Assembly: GCA_002419505.1 (NCBI GenBank)
Contig: DIGF01000011.1
Location: 1 to 21,360, forward strand
Reading direction: 5' to 3'
DNA from: Caryophanales bacterium UBA5729
GTDB taxonomy: Bacteria > Bacillota_I > Bacilli_A > Izemoplasmatales > Hujiaoplasmataceae
DNA: 21,360 bases
The notes under the pieces are model-generated. The model did no database searches and was not told the DNA's origin. It was given only the letters and a program-made list of their open reading frames with translations. Of the stretch, positions 1-5,806 are shown piece by piece. The position numbers were made by a program, and so were the translations under genes. Positions within the stretch are counted from its first letter, which is position 1, and every line of letters starts with the position of its first letter.

Positions 1-151
1 TTACACATAATTCTTGACACTACCAAAGGAAGTCGTTATCATATATTTTAGAGAGAAATAGAAAATATAATATTAATGGTTTGAAGTATATTATCAATTG
101 TTATCTAAAAAAATATCTATGAAATTTGAGATGGCTTTTTTTCTTTTTCAT

Positions 152-278
152 GAAAAAGGTGTAATATACTATTGTAAGAAATAAGAAAAAGGTGTAATAT
201 ACTATTGTAAGAAATAAGAAAAAGGTGTAATATGCTGTTGCGAGAAACAAGAAAAAGGTGTAATATAATTATAGGAGG
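152..278 (+). repeat. 33-bp tandem direct repeats carrying stacked promoters
   Basis: Three full 33-bp units start at 152, 185 and 218, and a partial fourth starts at 251 and runs into the ATPase ribosome binding site (AGGAGG, 273-278). Units 1 and 2 are identical. Unit 3 differs at five positions, all transitions (A to G or T to C). Each junction places a -35-like TTGTAA (172-177, 205-210) or TTGCGA (238-243) exactly 17 bases before a -10-like TAATAT (195-200, 228-233, 261-266). The array could therefore act as a stack of identical promoters, with copy number setting output. The repeats are seen directly; the promoter role is inference. A binding site for the downstream protein is an alternative. 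Confidence 0.85.
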
Positions 279-284
279 TTAAAT

Positions 285-1583
285 ATGTTAAAAAGAAAAA
301 TTGATTTAGTGCTTATGCAATGGAAAAATAGGGAAAAGAAAAAAGCATTATTGATAAAAGGTGCTAGACAAGTCGGTAAAAGTACTAGTATACAAATATT
401 TGGAAAGGCTAACTATAAATCCTTTATTGAATTAAATTTTGAAAAAAATCCAGTGTATAAGGAAATATTTGCTGAATCTTTAGATGCAGATTCGATTATA
501 ATTAACATGTCAGCTTTGGGGTTAGGACCTTTTATAGAAAATGAAACTCTAATTTTCTTTGATGAAATCCAATCTTGTCCGAGAGCACGCACTGCAATTA
601 AATTTTTAGTGCAAGACGAAAGATTTGATTATATTGAATCAGGATCTTTGTTGGGGATTAATAATAATGATGTAAGCAGCTATCCAGTCGGTTTTGAAGA
701 ACAGTACTATATGCACCCTCTAGATTTTGAAGAATTTTTATGGGCAAAGAATGTGAATGCTGAAGTCATTAATCTATTAAATGAGCATTTTATAAATCAA
801 AAACCTATTCCAACTGCTATTCATAAGGCTATGATGAGACATTTTCGAGAGTATATTATTGTGGGAGGAATGCCTTCTGTGGTTAATACATTTATTAAAA
901 CCTCAAATATAAGTGAAGTTTTGCGCGAACAAAAAAACATTTTAAATAGTTTTCGAGATGATGTTAAAAAATATTCAGGTAAGGATAAGTTAAAAGTACA
1001 GGAAGTGTTTGATTCAATACCGGAGCAATTAAATAAGAAAAACAAAAGATATTTTTTGTCAATGCTATCAAAAGAACCTAAAATGCGAACCTATGAAGAT
1101 TCAATAATGTGGCTGATAGATGCATCCATTGCCATTCCGTCTTTCAATATAGCATCAATTGAATTGCCGTTGTCACTAAATGAAAAAAGAAATCTCTTTA
1201 AGATATATATGTTTGATACAGGGTTACTGACCTCTATGTCATTTGAAGGAATACAATTTGAAGTCTTGAATGGAGACATTGAGATAAATGAAGGCTCAAT
1301 AATAGAAAATGCTTTAGCATCTACTTTTTTTAAAAAAGGAATTAAATTAAGATATTATGACAGAAAAAAACCAACCAATATGGAATTGGATTTTGTATTA
1401 CAAATAGGAAATAAAATTAGAATAATTGAGTCGAAATCAGGCATTGATTTTTATAAACACCCTTCTCTTGCCAGAATAATAGAGGAAAAAGATATTGCAG
1501 ATACTATTGTTTTTTGCATAAATAATATTAAAAATGAAAATAGTATTCTGTATTTGCCTTATTACTTGTCCTTTCTTATATAG
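285..1583 (+). CDS. AAA family ATPase with C-terminal DUF4143 domain
   Basis: A 432-residue protein of the widespread AAA_14/DUF4143 ATPase family, whose cellular role is mostly unknown. Visible features are a Walker A (GARQVGKST, residues 26-34), a Walker B (LIFFDE, 89-94), and a sensor-like stretch ending ESGSLLG shortly after. The C-terminal half carries the family's IIVGGMP motif and then a nuclease-like patch near the end, where an aspartate in MELDFVL is followed by IIESKSG. This resembles the degenerate PD-(D/E)XK fold of DUF4143. Length is normal for the family, so the gene looks intact. AGGAGG at 273-278 lies six bases from the ATG. It is preceded by tandem repeats and followed by a tRNA-fragment repeat, an accessory setting. 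Such genes are often found among defence or mobile genes, but no defence role is shown here. Confidence 0.9.
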   Translation: MLKRKIDLVLMQWKNREKKKALLIKGARQVGKSTSIQIFGKANYKSFIELNFEKNPVYKEIFAESLDADSIIINMSALGLGPFIENETLIFFDEIQSCPRARTAIKFLVQDERFDYIESGSLLGINNNDVSSYPVGFEEQYYMHPLDFEEFLWAKNVNAEVINLLNEHFINQKPIPTAIHKAMMRHFREYIIVGGMPSVVNTFIKTSNISEVLREQKNILNSFRDDVKKYSGKDKLKVQEVFDSIPEQLNKKNKRYFLSMLSKEPKMRTYEDSIMWLIDASIAIPSFNIASIELPLSLNEKRNLFKIYMFDTGLLTSMSFEGIQFEVLNGDIEINEGSIIENALASTFFKKGIKLRYYDRKKPTNMELDFVLQIGNKIRIIESKSGIDFYKHPSLARIIEEKDIADTIVFCINNIKNENSILYLPYYLSFLI

Positions 1584-1620
1584 GGTTTTAATATTTAAAT
1601 AAAAATAAAATTTTATTAAT

Positions 1621-1795
1621 ATGATGGTTTATCAGCTTTAATTTTAGTTTTTTTAGAAAATGTTACAAGGGTCAAGACAAGTGTCAAACTTATTATTAAA
1701 TTGTATTAAATGGCTAAATATAGAGATAATTCAAGTGTGTGCGAATCTGCTTGACGTGCAGGGGGCCGGGGGTTCAAATCCCTCTGGTTCCACCA
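1621..1795 (+). repeat. 175-bp att-like direct repeat, copy 1 (ends in tRNA 3' fragment)
   Basis: This segment aligns without gaps to 4059-4233. By hand I count 151 identical positions of 175 (24 mismatches, mostly in the first 40 bases). The last 50 bases are a tRNA 3' part. The upstream 125 bases are not tRNA: no GGAACCA acceptor partner and no D arm can be found. They include direct repeats of GTCAA (1671-1675 and 1683-1687, 12 bases apart), which is the kind of spacing seen for arm-type binding sites of tyrosine recombinases. I infer an attachment site (attR or attP half) left by integration at a tRNA gene lying left of the window. Confidence 0.75.
1746..1795 (+). pseudogene. tRNA 3' fragment (tRNA-Val-like, anticodon GAC), copy 1
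   Basis: The anticodon stem TCTGC/GCAGG (1746-1750, 1758-1762) encloses loop TTGACGT, which reads anticodon GAC (Val). A five-base variable region GGGCC follows, then a T arm GGGGG-TTCAAAT-CCCTC that pairs fully (one G-U), acceptor strand TGGTTCC, discriminator A and an encoded CCA (1793-1795). The 5' acceptor half and D arm are absent, so this cannot be a working tRNA. G37 after the anticodon is unusual for Val, so the isotype is likely rather than certain. Encoded CCA and good pairing suggest a recent copy from a live gene. Confidence 0.8.
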
Positions 1796-1921
1796 TAATG
1801 ACTTGAAGTAGCTTCCGATAATTGGATAAATTATTTTGTTTAAAATACTAAAAAATTATAATTATATATATTGAAAATCTCCACAAAAAGGTTTATAATA
1901 CAATTAACTGGAGGGAAAAAT

Positions 1922-2539
1922 ATGATAAAAACTATCGAAGACCTAAAAATAAAGTATAAACATTTTAGTGATGTAAACGGTAAAATCCGAAGAGAAATAA
2001 AAACTGGGACTTATATACCAATCATTAGAGGATTATATGAAACAGATAAAACTACTCCTGGTTATTATTTATCATCATATATATATGGTCCTTCGTATTT
2101 GTCTTTTGATTATGCTTTGTCTTATTATGGAATGATTCCTGAAAGGGTCACAAATTATACCTTGGCAACTTATAACAAACAAAAAACAAAAAAATATATT
2201 ACTCCATTTGGAACTTATATTTATAGAGACATCCCTAAATCAGCTTACCCATTTGATATTTTGGTTATTGAAGAAAATAATTATGTATATCATATTGCAT
2301 CAAAGGAGAAGGCCTTGTGTGACAAATTATATTCTTTAAAAACCGTAACTAGTCAAATACAACTACAAAAAATGATTTTTGAAGATTTAAGGATTTACTC
2401 CGATGTTTTTTTCTCTCTCGATATAGACAAGTTGAGTATGCTAATACCAAAATATAAGTCAAAAAACCTAATGTTACTAAAAAAATACATTAAAGGAGAA
2501 GCATATGCAAATCATAGATCAAATGTTGAAAAAATATGA
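1922..2539 (+). CDS. abiEi: AbiEi-type antitoxin / transcriptional regulator
   Basis: A 205-residue protein resembling the AbiEi antitoxin family, the antitoxin of the type IV abortive-infection system AbiE. In characterised systems it is a winged-helix repressor that also neutralises AbiEii. Here the N-terminal winged-helix region spans about residues 1-42, with the typical recognition and wing segment ending IIRGLYE. It is followed by a YLSFDYALSYYGMIPE block (59-74) and the family's KEKALCDKLY motif (128-137). The start at 1922 is chosen because TGGAGGG (1909-1915) lies six bases upstream; an in-frame ATG at 1871 lacks such a site. It overlaps the next gene by 35 bases, a typical antitoxin-toxin arrangement. 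Assignment rests on motif recall and on the neighbour. Confidence 0.82.
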   Translation: MIKTIEDLKIKYKHFSDVNGKIRREIKTGTYIPIIRGLYETDKTTPGYYLSSYIYGPSYLSFDYALSYYGMIPERVTNYTLATYNKQKTKKYITPFGTYIYRDIPKSAYPFDILVIEENNYVYHIASKEKALCDKLYSLKTVTSQIQLQKMIFEDLRIYSDVFFSLDIDKLSMLIPKYKSKNLMLLKKYIKGEAYANHRSNVEKI

Positions 2540-3377
2540 TACTGAGACATTCGAAGACAAAAAAAATGCTATAAAAGAAATAGTACAGGAAATTGTGTTA
2601 TCTGGTCTATCACGAGCTAATTTCTTTTCTAAAGCGGCATTTTATGGCGGGACAGCTCTAAGAATATTCTATAATCTTGATCGATTTTCAGAAGATTTAG
2701 ATTTCTCTTTATTAGTAAGTAATCCAGATTTCCGTTTTGAAGATTTTATACCAGTTTTAAGAGAAGAAGTAGAATCCCTAGGGCTAAAACTTGATATTGA
2801 AGAGAAAATAAAAACACAAGAGATAAGTATCAAGTCAGTGTTCTTAAAAGGTAATACAAAAGAGCACTTCTTATTGTTTTATCCAAATACGGATCAAGAT
2901 TTATCTATATTGCATTCAAATGAAAAAATTAAAGTGAAATTTGAAATAGATATCAATCCACCTGATTTTGCGACAACTGAAATGAAATTTAAACTATTGC
3001 CATCTCCTTACCAAGTAAGGGTATACGACTTGCCTTCATTATTCGCTGGTAAAATAGACGCTGTTCTTAGAAGAAATTGGAAAACACGGATAAAAGGAAG
3101 GGATTTTTATGATTATATTTTCTTTTTGGCAATGGATACACCAGTAAATATCAAACATTTAAAGGCAAGATTAATACAGTCTGGATTCATTGATTCGAAT
3201 TTTTCATTAAACCGAGAAACATTAATTGAACTGCTTAAGAATAGATTTAACAGTATTGATTTTGAGGAAGCAAAAAAAGATGTCTTGCCATTTGTTAAGG
3301 ACATTAGAAAACTAGATATCTGGAGTGCAGAGTTTTTCATAGATATTACAGAAAATCTGAGATTAGTAAACAACTGA
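2505..3377 (+). CDS. abiEii: AbiEii-type nucleotidyltransferase toxin
   Basis: A 290-residue member of the AbiEii/AbiGii nucleotidyltransferase toxin family (DNA polymerase beta fold). The N-terminal nucleotide-binding motif is GGTALR (48-53), followed by RFSEDLDF (60-67), which supplies the two catalytic carboxylates D64 and D66. A later GKIDAVLRR... RDFYDY block matches the conserved Lys/Arg-Asp region of the family. Related toxins modify tRNAs or bind GTP and stop growth during phage infection. AAGGAG (2493-2498) precedes the ATG by six bases, and the start lies inside abiEi, so the two are probably translationally coupled. Length is near family norm and all key residues are present, so the toxin looks functional. 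The stop is TGA. Confidence 0.9.
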   Translation: MQIIDQMLKKYDTETFEDKKNAIKEIVQEIVLSGLSRANFFSKAAFYGGTALRIFYNLDRFSEDLDFSLLVSNPDFRFEDFIPVLREEVESLGLKLDIEEKIKTQEISIKSVFLKGNTKEHFLLFYPNTDQDLSILHSNEKIKVKFEIDINPPDFATTEMKFKLLPSPYQVRVYDLPSLFAGKIDAVLRRNWKTRIKGRDFYDYIFFLAMDTPVNIKHLKARLIQSGFIDSNFSLNRETLIELLKNRFNSIDFEEAKKDVLPFVKDIRKLDIWSAEFFIDITENLRLVNN

Positions 3378-3415
3378 AAATCTATGAGTATTTAATATTT
3401 TGAAAGGAAAAAGAA

Positions 3416-3871
3416 GTGAATTTGATGAAATTTAATATCTCACCCAGTGGTGATTATCCATTTGTTAAATATTTATTAATTGTAAGCACCGTACTATTTT
3501 TTGCATGTATTTTCTTGGTTTGGTATAGTGTAATTAATGCAGATACGAGTTATATTGGCGGAATAGTCATATCATGCGGAGGTATAATATTACTTTATAG
3601 TTGTTTGTCATTTGTAAATTATGACATATCTTTCGATGATGAATCTATCGTAATTACTAATTGGCTAAATGTGAAGAAAAAATATAGATTAGATAGATTA
3701 GATAGCGTTGTTTATAAGTATTACATTATTACAACTTTGTATGTAGTATATTATGATAAAAATAATAAGAAGTTGTTTAAAACTAGGTATGGTAAACCAA
3801 GATATCTTGATTATTTAGAATCAATTGGATTCCAGGTAGAAAACGCCACTAAATTTTCTATGTTTTACTAG
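3416..3871 (+). CDS. Small two-helix membrane protein with PH-like C-terminal domain
   Basis: A 151-residue protein starting at GTG (3416), chosen because AAGGA (3404-3408) lies seven bases upstream; the ATG at 3425 would be sixteen away. Two hydrophobic helices span about residues 17-38 and 44-67. The cytosolic-looking tail begins ISFDDESIVITNW and continues with lysine-rich beta-strand-like segments, resembling a bacterial PH-like domain of the type found in small membrane proteins. It lies 38 bases after abiEii on the same strand and inside the same repeat-bounded unit, so it may be part of the abiE transcript. No function can be assigned. It could be a membrane accessory of the defence module or unrelated cargo. 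Confidence 0.7.
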   Translation: MNLMKFNISPSGDYPFVKYLLIVSTVLFFACIFLVWYSVINADTSYIGGIVISCGGIILLYSCLSFVNYDISFDDESIVITNWLNVKKKYRLDRLDSVVYKYYIITTLYVVYYDKNNKKLFKTRYGKPRYLDYLESIGFQVENATKFSMFY

Positions 3872-4058
3872 TAATTGATTGTATCTTTTTTATCTTCATA
3901 GATGTCATTAAAGCAAAAAAAGTAGTATTGACTTCTATGGAGCGTGATACAACCGAAAATTCATGTGTTGCTAATCCAACCGGAGCTTAAACTACTTCAA
4001 ATAAAATATCAAATTATCCATCGCAAGATGGGTAAAATTTAAAAATTCAATTCGATAT

Positions 4059-4233
4059 ATGATGGTATATTAGCTCTTATTTAAATTAATTCGAAAAATG
4101 TTACAAGGGTCAAGATAAGGGACAAACTTATTTTTAAAGTGTATTAAACAGCTAAATATAGAGATAAATAAAGTGTGTACGAATCTGCTTGACGTGCAGG
4201 AGGTCGGGAGTTCAAATCCCTCTGGTTCCACCA
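4059..4233 (+). repeat. 175-bp att-like direct repeat, copy 2 (ends in tRNA 3' fragment)
   Basis: This is the ungapped partner of 1621-1795. The strongest conservation runs from GTTACAAGGGTCAAGA to the CCA. Of the two GTCAA arm-like repeats, the first (4109-4113) is kept and the second has become GACAA (4121-4125). This copy is followed by a 410-base stretch and then by genes with no further copy, so it probably marks the right-hand end of the island. That end assignment is inference. Confidence 0.75.
4184..4233 (+). pseudogene. tRNA 3' fragment (tRNA-Val-like, anticodon GAC), copy 2
   Basis: The anticodon arm TCTGC-TTGACGT-GCAGG is the same as in copy 1. The variable region is AGGTC, and the T arm GGGAG-TTCAAAT-CCCTC now has an A-C mismatch at the fourth pair. 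Acceptor strand TGGTTCC, A and CCA (4231-4233) follow. No 5' half is present. The variable-region sequence AGGTC is common in real valine tRNAs. The broken T stem suggests this copy is not under tRNA selection. Reading its complement gives a spurious protein containing EPEGFELPTSC, an artefact of antisense tRNA translation. Confidence 0.8.
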
Positions 4234-4540
4234 TAAAAAATAAAACAGCTTCCAAAAGTTAGTGATGGCATTTTTAGAAATGCCGCTCTGACGATGGGGG
4301 GCTTTTTTCTTTCTTGATAAATTGATTTATAACAAGTTAAATCTCAATATAATAGTCTTGAGTAATGAACAAAAATATAAATATTACAAATTAAGTATTG
4401 TAAAACGAACAAAAGAAGATAATATATTATGACAAATGGTTGAGTAGTATTTATATAGATTGCAAACCTATGAAGTAACTGTTCAATTTAAACTCAAAAT
4501 ACTAATTAGAAATTCATTTAAAGCATTTTATTCAATATCG
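4234..4540. other. Non-coding stretch downstream of the tRNA fragment
   Basis: No gene is supported here. A perfect 7-bp hairpin GGCATTT-TTAG-AAATGCC lies at 4267-4284. It is followed 20 bases later by GGGGGGCTTTTTTC (about 4298-4311), which could be the remains of the tRNA gene's terminator. The rest is AT-rich with stops in all frames and no recognisable RNA motif. Confidence 0.5.
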
Positions 4541-4549
4541 TGGTATAAT
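4541..4549 (+). promoter_or_regulatory. Extended -10 promoter for the small gene at 4644
   Basis: TGGTATAAT is a full extended -10 element (TGN followed by a perfect TATAAT at 4544-4549). No good -35 is seen at 16-18 bases, which is usual for extended -10 promoters. It would give a leader of roughly 90 bases before the start codon, in which I see no known riboswitch. Confidence 0.5.
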
Positions 4550-4643
4550 ATCAATGTAGTTTATGTTTTTTACATTCTTTTTGTGCTTTTAATGCAAATG
4601 TGAACTAAATAGTTTTGTTGGAATACAAAAAGGAGGTAAATAT

Positions 4644-4868
4644 ATGCCTAAATTCTACATTATCACTAAAGATGGCTTTTTAAAAAAATATTATACTGGA
4701 CAAGATACAACATCAACAATACCAGGATCTAGCCTACCTGTTTTCACTGATTTTCTTAGAAAAGCTCTTATTTTTAATTCTTTCTTAGAAGCAAACAATA
4801 AGATAGTAGACAAAAGCTTAACAAATTGTTTTGTTATAGATCAATCAGGGTCATTACAAACTCAGTAA
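4644..4868 (+). CDS. Small hypothetical protein (74 aa)
   Basis: A 74-residue soluble protein with no signal peptide or membrane helix. I do not recognise its family. It has strong expression signals: AGGAGG (4631-4636) seven bases before ATG, an extended -10 promoter about 95 bases upstream, and a strong terminator directly after the stop codon. It is therefore probably a real, singly transcribed gene. The N-terminus alternates beta-like segments (FYIITKDGFLKKYY), the middle is helical, and the end (CFVIDQSGSLQT) is again strand-like. It lies between the tRNA-fragment island and a decayed permease, so it may be accessory. Confidence 0.65.
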   Translation: MPKFYIITKDGFLKKYYTGQDTTSTIPGSSLPVFTDFLRKALIFNSFLEANNKIVDKSLTNCFVIDQSGSLQTQ

Positions 4869-4881
4869 TCAATGGATATAA

Positions 4882-4919
4882 AAGCGATCAGCATTATTGT
4901 TATGTTGATTGCTTTTTTT
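4882..4919 (+). terminator. Rho-independent terminator after the 74-aa gene
   Basis: A 13-bp stem (4882-4894 with 4902-4914, two G-U pairs) with a seven-base loop is followed by a T run to 4919. It ends the transcript of the small gene and separates it from the permease remnant. Confidence 0.85.
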
Positions 4920-4937
4920 ATTTAATAAACAAAAAAA

Positions 4938-5721
4938 TTGACTAATAATCCCTTTAAAAAACCAACTTCACTTTTTATAAAAAAGGTGTATATTATCATC
5001 TTGCAGACAATTGCTGCAAATTTAGGCAGCACCTTGACACCAATGGGTGATCCGCAGAATATTTATCTTTATGCCTATTATCAGATTAATTTTACAGATT
5101 TCTTGTTAATGACGCTTCCAATTACTGTGATGGGTGGAGGTATAATTTTAATGACTACAATAATTCTCATGCCGAAGAAAGAAGTGCAGTTAAACATCAC
5201 AACTCCTAAAGTTGATCTAAAGAAATTGGCTATTTATGTAATAATCTTACTTAGTGCATTATTCTCAATTTTAAGAATTGTCCCATTATTATATACATTC
5301 ATTATTACTATTGTTTTAGGACTTATATTTACAAGACACTTATTTAAAAGAGTTGATTGGTATTTGTTATTGACTTTCATTTTTTTTAATTATTACTGGA
5401 AATCTATCTCAAATGTATTCGATAGTATATTTTTTATCTAGTTTATTGGGTTCGGAAACTAGAGTTTTTTTCACAGGGTTGTTTACCTCACAAATAATCT
5501 CAAATGTTCCAGCAGCAGTATTGCTATCTACATTTACTGATGGTTTGTTTGCTAAAGCTTTATTACAAGGTGTAAATGTTGGATCTATGGGAACATTGAT
5601 TGCATCACTAGCTAGCTTAATATCCTTTAAGTATATTTTAAGAGATTATCCATCACAAGCGAAAAACTATATCGTAAAATACAGTTTGATATCTTTGATC
5701 TATATATCACTAATCACTTAA
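4938..5721 (+). pseudogene. ArsB/CitM-type permease remnant, N-terminally truncated and frameshifted
   Basis: Two reading frames together encode the C-terminal part of an ion permease of the ArsB/NhaD/CitM type. The first (4938-5441) has LQTIAANLGSTLTPMGDPQN, typical of the family's conserved hairpin loop, followed by membrane helices. The second (from about 5390 in another frame) has FTSQIISNVPAAVLLSTFTD and LGTLIAS-like sequence, the second conserved loop. The frames join if one T is removed from the eight-T run at 5380-5387, giving an uninterrupted FLIITGNLSQ. The N-terminal portion (probably over 100 residues) is absent; a terminator and the end of another gene lie there instead. No ribosome binding site precedes 4938. 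The gene is dead even if the frameshift were a sequencing error. Confidence 0.82.
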
Positions 5722-5760
5722 GCTTTATTTGTCTTTTTTTAAACATAATATTTTTCATAA

Positions 5761-5793
5761 AAAAAGAGCTTAATTTTGTATTAAGCTCTTTTT
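5761..5793. terminator. Bidirectional terminator between permease remnant and oppA
   Basis: A perfect 14-bp stem (5761-5774 with 5780-5793) has a five-base loop, A-rich on one side and T-rich on the other, so it can end transcription from either strand. It lies 14 bases beyond the oppA stop. Confidence 0.9.
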
Positions 5794-5806
5794 AAATCTT
5801 TTTTAA

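Larger units (their letters stand above)
1796..4233 (+). mobile_element. Putative tRNA-targeted cassette carrying abiE genes
   Basis: The interval between the end of the first tRNA fragment and the end of the second carries three genes, all on the plus strand: abiEi, abiEii and a small membrane protein. The two bounding repeats are in the same orientation, as expected for consecutive integrations at one tRNA 3' end. No integrase, transposase or replication gene is present inside, so the unit would have to be mobilised in trans or be a decayed remnant. Similarity continues weakly past each CCA (both copies have AGCTTCC about 13 bases later). The boundaries are inferred from the repeats only. 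Confidence 0.4.

Noticed and set aside
129..150. Similarity to the T-rich tail after the second tRNA fragment, suggesting a third att copy at the left edge
   Set aside because: Only a low-complexity GATGG plus T-run is shared, and no tRNA sequence lies in 1-128.
152..278. CRISPR array
   Set aside because: The 33-bp units are contiguous with no variable spacers, and no cas genes are present.
1700..1795. Intact tRNA or tmRNA gene
   Set aside because: There is no 5' acceptor strand complementary to TGGTTCC and no D arm. The tmRNA 5' consensus is absent too, and the spacing between the GAC and the T arm fits a tRNA anticodon arm rather than tmRNA.
3872..4058. Short plus-strand frame ending ERDTTENSCVANPTGA before a TAA
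   Set aside because: There is no start with a ribosome site and no recognisable family; it may be a gene remnant but cannot be supported.
4070..4255. Minus-strand reading frame containing EPEGFELPTSC
   Set aside because: It is the antisense of the tRNA fragment and its flank; such peptides are a known annotation artefact of tRNA sequences.
4872..4925. Mini-frame starting MDIKAISIIVMLIAFFI, possibly the N-terminus of the decayed permease
   Set aside because: It coincides with the 13-bp terminator stem and its T run, which explains the sequence better, and it lacks a ribosome binding site.
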